Below are positions 46,704 through 57,485 of a stretch of 64,000 nucleotides of DNA, one piece after another. The notes below the pieces were generated by a model. It saw nothing but the letters and a program-made list of their open reading frames with translations. It ran no database searches and was not told the origin of the DNA. The first letter of the stretch is position 1, and every line of letters starts with the position of its first letter. The stretch is from Geotalea toluenoxydans JCM 15764 (GTDB taxonomy: Bacteria > Desulfobacterota > Desulfuromonadia > Geobacterales > Geobacteraceae): assembly GCF_001311985.1 (NCBI RefSeq), contig NZ_BBCJ01000005.1, forward strand, positions 95,933 to 159,932, in the 5' to 3' direction. A program made the translations under genes and the position numbers.

Positions 46704-49120
46704 ATGAAATGTATACTCTGTAAGTCAGAGCAGATCCAGGTCTTGCTGATCGTGTCGATCTATATCATTTTCAGCACCCTTTGGATATACACCTCCGACA
46801 GGCTGCTGTTCGTGAATATCGACCCGCAGCTCAGGGAAAGTCTCTCTTTCTATAAGGGTGAAGCGTTTGTTTTACTTTCAGCAGCACTTCTTTACCTGCT
46901 GATCATCAGGTACTCGAAGCGGCTGAAGGAGGCTTCTTTTGCCGGCGAGGAGAGGTTCCGCCTCATTGCCGATTCCATGCCCAGCTTTGTCTGGACTGCC
47001 AAGCCTGACGGCACGGTTGATTATGTGAACAAGATCTTTAAAGAGTTTACCGGGCTGGAAACATACTACGATTCCTCCTGCATCCATCCCGAAGACCGTG
47101 CCGCAACGGAAACTATCTGGCGAGAGGCGATGCAGACCGGTAACCAGTACCAGATCGAACATCGCTTCAGGCGACATGACGGCATCTACCGCTGGTATCT
47201 GTGCCGGGCCGTTCCCGTGCGTGACCCTGCGGGGAACATCATCAGGTGGTACGGCACATCAACCGACATTGACGATCTCAAGAGCGCCAAGGAACGGATC
47301 GGAGGATTCTGGACAGCACCTCCGACGGATTCATCGCCATAGATCGCGAATGGCGCGTTACCTACTTCAACCGCAAGGCGGAGGAGCTTTCCGGATTGAA
47401 GGCGGAACAGCTGATCGGGCAGACTTACTGGGAAATAGCACCACAAATGCCTGGCTCTCGCATCGAGAACGCCTACCGCTCGGCCATGGAAGAAAACAGG
47501 TCGGTACATTTCGAGGAATACTACCAGTGCTACGGCAAATTACTGGATGTCTATGTTCACCCTTATGTGGACGGCATCGCCGTTTTTTTCCATGATATGA
47601 GCGACCGTGAACGGGCTGCAGAAGCTTTGCGGTCAAGGACAGCGGAACTTGAGTCCCTCCTTAGACATGCTCCTATCGGCTTCGCCTTCTTTGATAACCA
47701 GCACCGGTATCTGCGGGTGAACAAGGCCCTCTGCCAGATAAACGGCATATCCGAGGAGCAAATCCTGGGGAAAACCATCGGGGAGGTTCTCCCGGTCAAT
47801 GCACGGATAGTTGACCCTATTCTTGACCAGGTGTTCGACTCAGGTGAAGCAGTGGAGACGGAAATTTCAGGTGAGACCCCCAAAGAACCTGGTATTATCC
47901 GCCATTGGCTTACAGGATTCTATCCGGTATTCGCTTCAACAGAAAAGCCTGTAGCTGTAGGGACTTATGTGGTGGAAATAACCGAGCGCAAACGGGCGGA
48001 AGAAGCCATGGCCCGTCTTGCAGCCATTGTCCAGGGAGCTGAAGACGCAGTTTTCAGCGAAGACCTGAACGGCATCGTCCAGACCTGGAACCAAGGGGCG
48101 GAGAAACTCTATGGATATTCAAGCGATGAAATTATCGGCAAACATATCTCCCTGGTTGTCCCACCGGAATTAGCCGGCGAGCTTGAGGAAATGACCCGCA
48201 AAATGAAGCAGGGTATTCAGGACCACTTCGAGACAATGCGCCTCACCAAACAGGGAAAGAGGATCTTTGTTTTTCTTTCAATGTCTCCCATCAGGAATGC
48301 TGTCGGAAGGATTGTAGGAGTTTCCAAGATAGTTCGCGACATTTCCGAGAGGAAAAGAGCCGAAGAAGACTTGAAGGAGACCGTTAAAACCCTTGAGCTG
48401 ACAAACCGTGAGCTGCAACAATTCGCCTATGTGGCATCCCATGACTTGCAGGAGCCGCTCCGCAACGTGACCAGGTACATGGACCTCTTTTCCCGCAAGT
48501 ATAAAGATCATATCGACGAGAGGGCCAACACCTATATCCAGTTTGCCATGGAGGGAGCCAATCGCATACATGCACTGGTCAACGACCTGTTGGCCTATTC
48601 CGAGCTGGGGGTGGCGGCAAGGGAATTCAAGCCGGTCTCCATGTTGGCCATTGCCGAAGAGGCCATGGACAACCTGCGGCAGTTGATAGAGGAAACCCAC
48701 GCCGTCATTGTTTTGGATGCCATGCCTGAAGTCCATGGCAATAAGGGACAATTGGTGCAGCTTCTGCAAAATCTGCTCTGCAATGCCGTGAAGTTCGGGA
48801 AAAGCGATGTGGTGCCTCAGATCCGCATCTTTGCAGAGCGCCTCGCAGATGCTTGGTGTTTCAGCGTCAGTGACAACGGTGTCGGCATAGAACCCCTTTA
48901 CTTCGACAAGATATTCGTCATCTTTCAACGGCTGCATGCCCGGTCTGAGCATCCCGGCACCGGTATCGGGCTTGCCATCTGCCGCAAGATAGTTGAGTTG
49001 CATGGGGGAAGAATCTGGGTTGAATCCCGGCTTGACGAAGGATCGACCTTTTATTTCACTATTCCTGCCCGTGGAGGACCAGATGAAGATCGTGGAAATA
49101 TTGCTTGTGGAAGACAATGA
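46704..49120 (+). CDS. Membrane-anchored multi-PAS sensor histidine kinase (one frameshift)
   Basis: About 805 residues after adding one C near 47302 (GGATC-GGAGG). Two membrane helices (about residues 12-30 and 54-72), then four PAS domains (starting at about residues 85, 205, 330 and 440; motifs FVWTAKPDGTVDYVNK, GFIAIDREWRVTYFNR, GFAFFDNQHRYLRVNK, AVFSEDLNGIVQTWNQ), an H box YVASHDLQEPLRNVTRYMDL and an ATPase domain (LLCNAVKFGK, DNGVGIEPLY, GTGIGLAICRKIV). The SHDLQEPLR type often pairs with an Rcp1-like regulator, which overlaps its 3' end here. Signal unknown. Confidence 0.9.
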
Positions 49121-49517
49121 AGCGGATGCTTTCCTGATGCAGGAGGTGTTTCAGGAGAGCAGTTATCGCAACAAGGTCAATGTGGTAGCCAATGGCCTGG
49201 AGGCCATGGAATTTCTCCACAGGAAGGGAAGTTACGAAAACGCCCCACGGCCGGACATTATTCTGCTGGATCTTAATCTGCCGAAAAAAGACGGGCGGGC
49301 AGTGCTGGAAGAAGTGAAAGGTGATCCCAACCTGAAAGCCATACCGGTTATTGTGCTGACCACCTCGGAATCGGAAGAAGACGTGAAAAAGAGCTACGAT
49401 TCCCACGCCAACTGCTACATCACCAAGCCGATGGAGCTGGACCAAACTTATAGGATAGTCCAGGTGATTCAGGATTTCTGGTTCGGCATGGTGCGGTTTC
49501 CGAAGGTAAGCGAGTGA
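49083..49517 (+). CDS. Rcp1-like single-domain response regulator
   Basis: 144 residues from the ATG at 49083, overlapping the kinase end by 38 bases. LLVEDNEADAFLMQEVFQ, phospho-acceptor in PDIILLDLNLPKKDGRAVLE and CYITKPMELDQ are the features of Rcp1-type receivers used by phytochrome-like kinases. No output domain; probably a phosphorelay or protein-interaction component. Confidence 0.9.
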   Translation: MKIVEILLVEDNEADAFLMQEVFQESSYRNKVNVVANGLEAMEFLHRKGSYENAPRPDIILLDLNLPKKDGRAVLEEVKGDPNLKAIPVIVLTTSESEEDVKKSYDSHANCYITKPMELDQTYRIVQVIQDFWFGMVRFPKVSE

Positions 49518-49609
49518 CAATATCCCGTAGGTCAAAACCATACCGGAAATGCGTTTATACGGAAGAGTCCCCCGATTGGCTGCTCTAGAACTTCAGCCTT
49601 GGCATTCCA

Positions 49610-50250
49610 TCAATGGCCGTGCTTGTGCTTTGGGGCGCCATGTTTCTTGTCAGCGGCATCATTGCCATGGGCCGCATGCCCTTCGACAGTCATGTGCAGC
49701 CGCTCCAGGTAGTGGGTGTATTCCACATAGGCCGCCACATATTCGCGCCCCTTCTGGACGCTCTCATCCTTATGCTTCGATGCTTCGGCGGCTTTTTCGT
49801 AACGCTGGCGGATGCCCTGGCTTACGGCATCGTTGACCATTCCGACAAGTCCATCGGGAGACCCACCAGCCAGCGCTTGTCAGCCTCGGCTATAACCGGT
49901 TCCACTTCGCCTGCAGGTTTAAGTCCGGTGAAAGGTGCTCCCTCTCCGGCTCGATGGATGCGCACCAGCGATTCGAAAAACCTCTTTTCTTCGGCTTGTT
50001 GCTGTTTCTTTCCCTGGGCGGCAAGTGCCTTATTGAAGGCGGCTTTTATACTTTTCTCATCCTTTACCTGCACCCATTTGAGTACCGGTGTGACATCTCC
50101 GGCGGCCAATGCTTTGCGCGCATCCTGCACAACCGGGCCATCCATGGTATCGCAGTGGGCAGAGACAAGGCTATAGCCCCCAAACATCATTGCTGCGACC
50201 ATAGTCATGGCTCTAAGGGCCTTTATCAATCCAAACGTTGATCCAGTCAT
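49610..50250 (-). CDS. DUF6448-like exported protein (one frameshift)
   Basis: About 212 residues after correcting one base near 49858. A signal peptide (ALRAMTMVAAMMFGGYSLVSA) is followed by HCDTMDGPVVQDARKALAAG and FFESLVRIHRAGEGAPFTGL, then YVEYTHYLERLHMTVEGHAA and a His/Lys-rich tail (KKHGAPKHKHGH), which could bind metal. Resembles the DUF6448 family; role unknown. The ATG at 50250 has AAAGGAG upstream. Confidence 0.7.
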
Positions 50251-50314
50251 GATCATTCTCCTTTGTATCAATGGTAACTGCTACCATATTCTGAGCTACC
50301 GATCCGTCCTGCTG

Positions 50315-50449
50315 TTAATGGAAGGGCTGTTCTTTGCCAGAATGTCGCGCTTTCATGCTGCGCAGTGTGCGACGGATGCCGAAGAACCCACCAATCGCCG
50401 TCAGACTCCAGATGGCTGCCGTTGCGACTATTTCACTTGCGGTTATCAC
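50315..50449 (-). CDS. Small single-helix membrane peptide
   Basis: 44 codons from a GTG at 50449 (MITASEIVATAAIWSLTAIG, then GFFGIRRTLRSMKARHSG) to a TAA at 50315. One hydrophobic helix followed by a basic segment suggests an inner-membrane peptide. It begins three bases beyond the stop of the exported protein gene, so it is probably in that operon. Ribosome-binding sequence is weak, and the call rests on position and composition. Confidence 0.45.
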   Translation of the reverse strand: MITASEIVATAAIWSLTAIGGFFGIRRTLRSMKARHSGKEQPFH

Positions 50450-50452
50450 CGG

Positions 50453-51163
50453 TTATTCCTTTTTGGCTCTGGAACCGTTGGTGGCCATGACCAGCGCCGT
50501 GACCTCGGACTGGATCTCCGAGTTATTTATTTTTGCCTGCTGCAGAAGCGCCCCCCAGCTCGTGGCACCCTTTTTCACATCACGGTAAAGCTGCATTGCC
50601 GGCTGGTGGGTTTTTGCCGCGATCAGACCGGATAACACCAGTTCCTGATTCCCGGCGCCGGCCTTGCGCAGTGCCGCCAATTCAGCTTCGCCATGAAAAC
50701 GGAAGCGCAGCAACAATTGGTCGACCACCGTGCCTGCCAGCCTCTCGTCAGGGGCATTGGTCTTGAGCGCCTCGGCAACCCTGCCCCCCAATGATCTGTC
50801 AGGAATAGTCAATGGTGTCGCCACCAGCCGCCACGAGCCTTTTGTTTGGCGCTCCTGCAATAGCGCTTCGGGGTCTGCTCCTGATCTGGCCGCGAACCAG
50901 TAGGCTATCCACAGGTCGTCGGCAGACGTTCCTTTCTGCTTCTTCATCACGATGGTTTTTTTGTCCACGCCGAATGCTGCAGCAAAAAAAGAGTTCTGGG
51001 TCGTGGCCAGGAGATAGGGGTCGGCTACCGTCGGGCGTGCCGGATCATAGGAACGATCGGTGAAACAATGGCAGGTAATGGCAGAGATGGCCAGTGCCGG
51101 CATGGGAATCATGAGGAGAAAGATCAGGCTGAGCTGAAAACTACTGCGGGTAATGAATCCCAT
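50453..51163 (-). CDS. Exported protein of unknown function
   Basis: 236 residues from the ATG at 51163. A signal peptide (SLIFLLMIPMPALA) is followed by ITCHCFTDRSYDPARPTVAD and a helical repeat-like body ending TNGSRAKKE. The CxC near the start of the mature protein could bind metal or haem only with other partners; there is no CxxCH. I do not recognise the family, though it recalls small exported proteins found near cytochromes in Geobacter. It belongs to a run of minus-strand genes from 52841 to 49610. Confidence 0.6.
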   Translation of the reverse strand: MGFITRSSFQLSLIFLLMIPMPALAISAITCHCFTDRSYDPARPTVADPYLLATTQNSFFAAAFGVDKKTIVMKKQKGTSADDLWIAYWFAARSGADPEALLQERQTKGSWRLVATPLTIPDRSLGGRVAEALKTNAPDERLAGTVVDQLLLRFRFHGEAELAALRKAGAGNQELVLSGLIAAKTHQPAMQLYRDVKKGATSWGALLQQAKINNSEIQSEVTALVMATNGSRAKKE

Positions 51164-51294
51164 GGATAAACATCCTTTCAATGGACAAGTCTTTAAAAGA
51201 GGGTCAGATCGCACTGCCACCGGAGCTTAAATGGTAACAGGATCATAGACGCTCCTTTCTTTGTGACCATTGACCTAAGTCAAAAGAAATGAAG

Positions 51295-52310
51295 TCATCC
51301 ACAACAATCGTGACGATGGCCAGGTCTTTGGGGCCTATGGATAAACCTCTTTCTTGCCGGCTTGCGCAGGTCGGGCCGGAGGAATTTCCAGCGGGGCATT
51401 GGTGATTGACGCCGATACAGCCCCTCAGGCAGCAAACCGGTCGCCGGATCGGTCAGTCCTTCCCGTTGAGGCCGGCCGCGTTGGGGGACCACCCAGCTCG
51501 GACGGTCGACGGTAAAGGGCAGCTTCATTATCTTCCCTACTGTCAGTTCTGCCGGGTTCTGGTAAGCGGCGACACCAGTGATGATCTTGTCCTGGGGAAC
51601 GTTCAACCGAATGGTGCCATGGAAATAGTCCGGCCAACTGAAGATAGTCGACCAGTTGGAATCGGTTTCCTTCTGTACCACGGAATGATGGATGCCGTGC
51701 ATGCGGGGAGTGACGATCAGGCGGCACAGTCGCCGTTCCACAGGGTAAGATAGCCGCACGTTGGAATGGTGAAACATGATTTCCATCAGAGTCAGTGTCT
51801 GCCAAAGGGCAAGTCCCAGCGGAGAAATGCCCAGGACAGCCACCTGCGTCGCCCGCCACGGTACCGAGAGGAGCATCTCTCCCGCATGGAAGCGGAGCGC
51901 CGTCGAGGCATCCAGGTCCATATCCACATGGTGGGCCAGATGGAATCTCCAGAGGAACGGCACCTTGTGGGTCAGGTAGTGCCAGATGTAGAGCGTGTAG
52001 TCCAGGAGCACCACGGAAAGAAGGAGATCAGCCCATACCGGCAGCCGGCGAAGTTTGAGCAATCCGAAGCATAGCGCTCCACCGCCCGGGACAGGGGTGC
52101 CGTTACCGGCTTTTCCGTCAGCGCAATGGTCGCTGCCGTCGTCCAGGACATGAAGACGTTCCTGGCGTTGCGGGTGACCTTGTCCTGGCGCATTTTGCGC
52201 AACGGGCGTTTGATCTCGAAATAGACAACCGTGGCAAGGGTGCCGAAAACAAGTACCGCATTAAGCCATGGGGGAAGTTCCCGATTCAGAATATCTCTTG
52301 TTCGTGCCAT
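51295..52310 (-). CDS. Sterol desaturase / fatty acid hydroxylase superfamily membrane enzyme (one frameshift)
   Basis: About 338 residues after adding one base near 52070 (GAGCGCTATG-CTTCGG). Hydrophobic helices alternate with the di-iron histidine boxes HYLTH, HLAHHVDMD, MFHHSNVRL and HGIHHS. The superfamily inserts oxygen into or desaturates lipid chains. The C-terminal 70 residues are basic and proline-rich. In an anaerobe the substrate and oxygen source are open. Follows the DUF1440-like gene by 24 bases. Confidence 0.85.
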
Positions 52311-52334
52311 GACAAAATCTCCTTCTGAATGACG

Positions 52335-52841
52335 TTATCTCGCCGCCGCCCGGTGTACCATCTCCGCTGTGGCAGTCCACGCCACATGATTCGCCATTTC
52401 CTTCGCACTTGGCTGCCACGGCACTTTTTTGAGATTCGGTGAAACGCCAAAAAGCGGCGCCAGTAGGCCATCACAGGCAAAGAAGAACGGAACGGCAAAA
52501 GGTAACCCGGCATAGCGTGAAAGCTGCGGGTACTTCTTCCGGATTATGCCATATGCAGCTCCCCAGACGAGGGAATAGGCGATGCTGAAGGTTGTCTTCG
52601 CCCGCTTCTTCCCTTTTTCGTCCAATTCCCTGCCGGTCATCTTTTCCGCAAAATAGGGTCCGGCCATTTCGTGGGCAGTCCCCTTTCTTACCATGCGATC
52701 GCGCTTCTTCTGCTCGTCGCTGACCAGGCGGTCCAAAAGCCGGTCGGCCACGCCCGTGAAAGCCGTTGCCACCAGACCGGCAGCTGCTGCCGTTACCAGC
52801 ATCTTCCGGTCCATAAAGTGTCGTCCTGTCATCTCAGACAT
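52335..52841 (-). CDS. DUF1440/YagU-like membrane protein
   Basis: 168 residues with hydrophobic segments at about 15-30, 85-100 and 112-130 (FSIAYSLVWGAAYGIIRK, PFAVPFFFACDGLLAPLFG), resembling the DUF1440 family of inner-membrane proteins of unknown role. GGAGGTACACC lies before the ATG. First gene of the minus-strand run ending at 49610; its upstream region holds the DnaA-box-like cluster. Confidence 0.6.
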   Translation of the reverse strand: MSEMTGRHFMDRKMLVTAAAAGLVATAFTGVADRLLDRLVSDEQKKRDRMVRKGTAHEMAGPYFAEKMTGRELDEKGKKRAKTTFSIAYSLVWGAAYGIIRKKYPQLSRYAGLPFAVPFFFACDGLLAPLFGVSPNLKKVPWQPSAKEMANHVAWTATAEMVHRAAAR

Positions 52842-53389
52842 GGTGTACCTCCTGGAACCGGGTCAGGAACGACCCTCCGGTTATTTTAAATAAGAACCGA
52901 TTTTCTAAGATAATTTTAACACACCCGTACCAAACGGCACTAAGAGGATGGTAAAGCTTTAACAGGTATAATCAGGGGTGGGGAGTTAGCGTGGAGTGAA
53001 ATTGCAACAATATGGCGAATCTCGATTTTTGGGCAGTTCGTAACCATTACACCGGGCTACTGCTGTTTCAACACTTTCTTTACAAGGTTACACCTTGTTC
53101 ATTTTTTCCTTTTTATGCCCCTACTTTACTGATTTTTCTATAGTTATACACAGGACTTTCCATCCTTTTTTCCATCGCCCGACAACTCATTACAAAAAAT
53201 AACATTTCATTCACATTATTCGCATTGACACGCTATTTCAACCAGTTACGCCCCATGCCTATCTCTTGTGCATAATGTAAAAGTGCCTGATGAAACGTAT
53301 ACTTTTTGACCTTTATCCACAGCTGCAGGTTATTTATCCACAGTTGTTGTGGATGATGGGGAATGGGGGAAAAACCGGCAGAAATTTCA
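52842..53389. other. 548-bp intergenic region with DnaA-box-like cluster
   Basis: No gene seen on either strand. The region is AT-rich from about 53090 to 53290. DnaA-box matches: TTATACACA (53144-53152), TTATCCACA (53313-53321), TTATCCACA (53334-53342) and TGTGGATGA (53348-53356, inverted, one mismatch). The two perfect boxes are 21 bases apart. AT-rich DNA beside such boxes is origin-like, but dnaA, dnaN, gidA or parAB are not here, so this could be a DnaA-regulated promoter or chance. Confidence 0.5.
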
Positions 53390-55037
53390 CTATTGTTTCG
53401 CAAGAATCCTCAACAGATGGGGGACCATCTGTTTCTTGCGGGACATCACCCCTTTCAATTCAAAAAGGTGCGGCTCCAATTGGGGATAGTTCATGAAATG
53501 GGCGATTCTCGTATACCCCTCCACGAGAAACAATGAGCTCTCGGTTGTGATGTCGGTGACCATCAATCCGGCAAAAAACAGATCATCCTTCAGCCTCAGT
53601 TCCGTCAGGGCAGTCAGCAAGTCCGCCTTCATCTCGTAAAAATCCTGAAAGCCGACCACCTCCACCTGGCCGATGCCAATGGTTTTTCCCTCCTGACTGA
53701 AAATCTTGAAGTCGGCGGTAACGGCATCTCTGGCAGAAGGATACGCCCGGAGGGAACTGCTTGCGGCAAAGATCTCATTGCCAAACGCGCTGGCATCGAG
53801 CTTGGCCACGCTTTCAAGCCATCTTGCTACTTCACGGTCAAGTGCAGTTGTTGTCGGTGACTTGAAGATGACCGTGTCGGAAAGGATGCCTGCCAGAAGC
53901 AGGGAGGCCATGTGCCGATCGGGCTCCAGTCCGCTGTCTCGATAGCGCATTGCCACCAACGTACAGGTACTGCCGACCGGAGCCGTAAAAAAGGGGATGG
54001 GAGTGTCACTATGGCTGTTTCCCAGTTTATGGTGATCAATGACCTCGATAATCTCCACTGCGTCGGCCCCGGGCACAGCCTGGCCTGTTTCATTGTGGTC
54101 TACCAGAATCAAGGCAAAGGGGAGTGGCGCCAACAGGGAGGACTTGGTGGCTACACCGGCGAGAGTTCCCCCCTCTTCCACGGCAAAGACTGCCGCCTCA
54201 CCTGAAACCAGCAGTTTCTGACGCAGCTTGTAGAGTGGCTCTCCTGTGCCGATGGTAACGACCTTTCCCTCGGCAACAAGGGAAACCGGAGTTGACAGCC
54301 TGGTCAACCAGGCTGCCGTCGCCGTGTCATGTGGCGTGATCAGCACCCCCACTCCTTGCCGGCGGGCATAGTCAAGAACGTCGGGATCAACGGGGTGGCC
54401 TCCCGTTATCACCAGCATCCGGACCTTTTTTCTCGATGGCTGCCTCCTGGATGCTGCGGAGATTGCCGGTAATGACAAGCAGCTGCTCCGGGTTTATGCC
54501 GCCGATTCTTTCCGAAAACGATTCCTCGTGCATGGCGCCGACGAAAAGTTTCAGGCTCAAGGGCGCATCATCGGTAGTTCCGGCAATCAGGTTCCCGCCA
54601 AGGGTTCTGGTGAGCGCTGCAAGGGTGGTCGTGATCAGCCTCTGCTGTTCCGGACAAGGAAGAAGAAGTGATTCTGAAAGCTTGAGCAGCGAGATTACTC
54701 CCTGTGGCACGCCTTGAGAATCGAGCACCGGAAGACTTCTTACCTGGTGTCGATGGAATTTTTCCAGTGACTCATAGACACTATCCAAGGGGGACAGGGT
54801 AATCGGTTGACGTTGCAGAATATCGCGAACTTTTGGATGCACATCCGGCAGGTACACCGGTTCCGGAATACCCAGTTTCTCCAGGACAAACCGGGTCTGG
54901 TGGTTTGGCGGTCCCGCCATGGCTGCAACTACGTTTTCCATTCCCTGGCGCACCTTCAGTGCTGCATAGGCAATGGCCGAGGCAACGGAATCGGTGTCGG
55001 GGTTGCGATGCCCTATTACATAAACGACTCTCTCCAT
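53390..55037 (-). CDS. ppaC: CBS-domain manganese-dependent inorganic pyrophosphatase (one frameshift)
   Basis: About 549 residues. The DHH core is split by a regulatory insert: GHRNPDTDSVASAI, then CBS (LQRQPITLSPLDSVYESLEK), DRTGG (VITGGHPVDPDVLDYARRQG) and a second CBS (VSLVAEGKVVTIGTGEPLYK), then DHNETGQAVPGAD, IDHHKLGNSH and the DHHA2 end. One lost A near 54425 (GAGAAAAAAGGTCC) breaks it. It hydrolyses pyrophosphate with Mn or Co; CBS domains inhibit with AMP/ADP and activate with ATP or dinucleotides in this family. Confidence 0.92.
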
Positions 55038-55089
55038 TCTTATACCTCCAGTCCATTTGGGCAGCCGCTGGTGCTGCTGCAGATGAACA

Positions 55090-55665
55090 TCAGCGTTTTA
55101 ATTTCCTGTTCAGCATGGTGACCTTGACCACTTCGCCAGCAGGGGCAGTCTTAAGCCATATATAAATGTCCTCGATTTCCTGCTCCAGCTTTTGTCGATC
55201 AGGTGAGCCTGCCCCAAGGGCCTTGGCCTTTTTCCCCAAATCGCGAGTCCGCAGCCCCATTTCTTCCGCCTTTCGGGTCAGCCGCGCCTCAGCCGTCAGC
55301 CCGTTACCCTCGGCTGTCAAAACAAGCCGGTGTTCATCCCGGTCCTGCACCACCAGCGCTTTATTGCCGTATGTGGTGCCGGCGCCGACCTGGATACCGT
55401 CCACCGGGCAGGACAGGTCATAATAATTGGACTTGAATTTACCAGTGCCGCCTGCTGCTTTGAGTGCTTCTTTAGCCGCAAAACCAAGCCGCGCACCAAA
55501 GAGTGATCCGGCACAAACATGCCCGTGAAACACCTCAAGTTGTTCATACAGAGCAGGGGCCGGCGTGGGTGTGTCGGCCGCCGTAGCACTACTGAAGGAG
55601 ACAGCCATAGACATGACACCGGCAAAGGCAACACAGGGTAAAAGTTTGCAGAAGTTAACTCTCAT
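55090..55665 (-). CDS. Exported FmdE-family protein
   Basis: 191 residues with signal peptide (LPCVAFAGVMSMAVSFSSATA). EVFHGHVCAGSLFGARLGFA is the FmdE hallmark (HGHxCxG), then YYDLSCPVDGIQVGAGTTYG. Predicted metal-binding periplasmic protein, unlike the cytoplasmic FmdE at 28351. No molybdenum enzyme genes are adjacent. Follows the AI-2E-type gene on the same strand; 52 bases before ppaC. Confidence 0.82.
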   Translation of the reverse strand: MRVNFCKLLPCVAFAGVMSMAVSFSSATAADTPTPAPALYEQLEVFHGHVCAGSLFGARLGFAAKEALKAAGGTGKFKSNYYDLSCPVDGIQVGAGTTYGNKALVVQDRDEHRLVLTAEGNGLTAEARLTRKAEEMGLRTRDLGKKAKALGAGSPDRQKLEQEIEDIYIWLKTAPAGEVVKVTMLNRKLKR

Positions 55666-55736
55666 GCTTTTGATCCTCTCTTAATTTTGTATATTTTTCC
55701 TGCTTAAGCACGAGTAACAGAAAATGATAGTTGTCC

Positions 55737-56725
55737 TCATATCATTCCCCTTTCCTTGACCTCAGCCTTTAACCAGGCATAGACAACCGGCGCTGCCACC
55801 AGGCCGACAACACCGAACACCGCCTCCAGCAGCAGCATTGCGCACAACAATTCCCATGCTGTTGCCTGTACTTCATGGCCTACGATCCGGGCGTCATGAA
55901 ATACTCGGCTTTATGGATCAGCACCAGGAAAACCAGGGAGGCAATCCCTACCAGTGGCGATACTCCGAGACTTATGACAACAATAACCGTGTTTGATATG
56001 AGATTGCCCACCACGGGAAGCATGCCGACGGCAAAGGTAAGCAGAACCAGCAGTGATGCCATTGGCAGGTGAACACCGAAAAGCGGCAGCACCACAAGCA
56101 GGTAAAGGGCAGTGAAAATTGAATTGAGGCCGGAAATCTTGACTTGGGCAAAAACAACCTTGTCGAAGGCTGTCGCAAGTTTTCCCAATCTGGATCGCAA
56201 GGCTCCGATAAATGGCGGCGACTTTTCGTGTTCAATGAAATGATGTACTGCAGCCATTCCGCCGACCACCATTCCCAGGAGAACGTGGGCAAATACCTTG
56301 ATACCCTCCATTCCTACCACGGATATTTTTTGGACATGATTACGCAGTATCTCGACAAGCTGCTCATTCAGCCCCTCAATTGTCGTCGGCAGCACCTCGG
56401 CCACGGAGTCGGGAAGCGTTCGACGCAGGCTGTCAAGGGTATCCACAACCGTGGCAAGCAGGGCAGCGATGCCATGACTGCTGCCCACGAAGGACCAGAT
56501 TGCAGCCCCGGCGCTGGTAAGACAGGTTATGACGCAGATTACCACAACCCCCAGAGCCACCTTGTGGGCAAAACGGTTCATGTTTTTCGGGAGATGACCG
56601 GCGAGCTTCAATGTCAGTACGTAGACTGCCAGGCCTGCGAACACAGCAGGCAACAGGTGAAAGCGCAGAACGAGCAATACGGCGCTGACGGCCAGCAGAT
56701 AGCTGATTGTGGTATATCTTTGCAT
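55737..56725 (-). CDS. AI-2E transporter family (PerM-like) permease (one frameshift)
   Basis: About 330 residues after adding one base near 55890; eight hydrophobic segments. Conserved stretches LPTTIEGLNEQLVEIL, HKAEYF and ARIVGHEVQATAWELLCAML at the end fit the AI-2E transporter family, named for a few autoinducer-2 exporters but including Na/H antiporters and PerM. No quorum-sensing genes here, so substrate unknown. Confidence 0.82.
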
Positions 56726-56999
56726 GAATTTGCCCTCTGAATTTTGAACGAAAAAGCGAGACGATCAGCACACCCCAGGGTGATGCCGAGAGTCTCGCTA
56801 ATTGGCCTCAGCCAACGACAAGGCCAGGTACGTCAGTACCAGCTACTCCCTTTCAGGTATTGTCTCTAATATCACATTTCGAATAAAGATCAAGATATTT
56901 GAGCTGAAGTCCTTTGACTTCAGTTCCATCAGCAGAAAAAAGCACGAGTCCCACATTTGTGAGACTCGCTCAGTAATTGAATGAAGAGATACATAGTCC
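56726..56999. other. Intergenic region with two hairpins, no gene seen
   Basis: GCGAGAC (56756-56762) pairs with GTCTCGC (56792-56798), and CTGAAGTC / GACTTCAG form an 8-bp hairpin near 56908-56930. Neither has a clear T-run. They may be terminators or a small RNA; no protein-like ORF is present. Confidence 0.4.
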
Positions 57000-57191
57000 T
57001 TATTTATGAGAGCTCCTCTCTGCCCTACCCACTTTTTCCTGTACCTTGCCGGCTGTCTTTTCAGCTTTCCCTTTCAGCGTTGTGCCCGGCTTGTTCAATG
57101 CCTTGCCTGCAGCTTCCTTGAGGCTGCCCTTCATCTGATGGTATTTGCCTTCTGCCCTGTCCTTCACACTTTCCTTCTCGCTTTCTTTCAT
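57000..57191 (-). CDS. CsbD-family stress protein
   Basis: 63 residues, Lys/Glu/Gly/Ala-rich, with KDRAEGKYHQMKGSLKEAAG and KLKGKAEKTAGKVQEKVGRA-type repeats of the CsbD family. Small hydrophilic, intrinsically disordered stress proteins of unknown action. AAAGGAGG precedes the ATG. A promoter lies at 57279-57306. Confidence 0.9.
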   Translation of the reverse strand: MKESEKESVKDRAEGKYHQMKGSLKEAAGKALNKPGTTLKGKAEKTAGKVQEKVGRAERSSHK

Positions 57192-57278
57192 GATCGGCCT
57201 CCTTTAGCCCTCTCCGAGAAAGAGCTTGGGACTACCTCTTGTAAGTGCCGGAAAAGCAGGACCTTGATCCATATGAAA

Positions 57279-57306
57279 ATTGTAGTTTAGCAACCTAACG
57301 TGTCAA
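57279..57306 (-). promoter_or_regulatory. Promoter of the csbD-like gene
   Basis: On the minus strand TTGACA (57306-57301), 16-base spacer, TACAAT (57284-57279), about 90 bases before the start codon at 57191. Confidence 0.65.
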
Positions 57307-57485
57307 TACTTGCCGACATCTAACCCACCATTGGGGTTGCCATTTTTCCACAATCCGGCCCATGCTGCTATTTTGACTTCATCCCCGGCTGGCCCTTATC
57401 AGACGGGCAGAAACGACCGATGGCATGGCACAGTGGTCGGCGAGGCGTTACGGACATCGGCAATGCCTCGTACAAAAAATCTGCG

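Noticed and set aside
57192..57485. Possible genes between csbD and the acyl-CoA ligase
   Set aside because: Only short frames without ribosome-binding sites; the stretch holds the csbD promoter.
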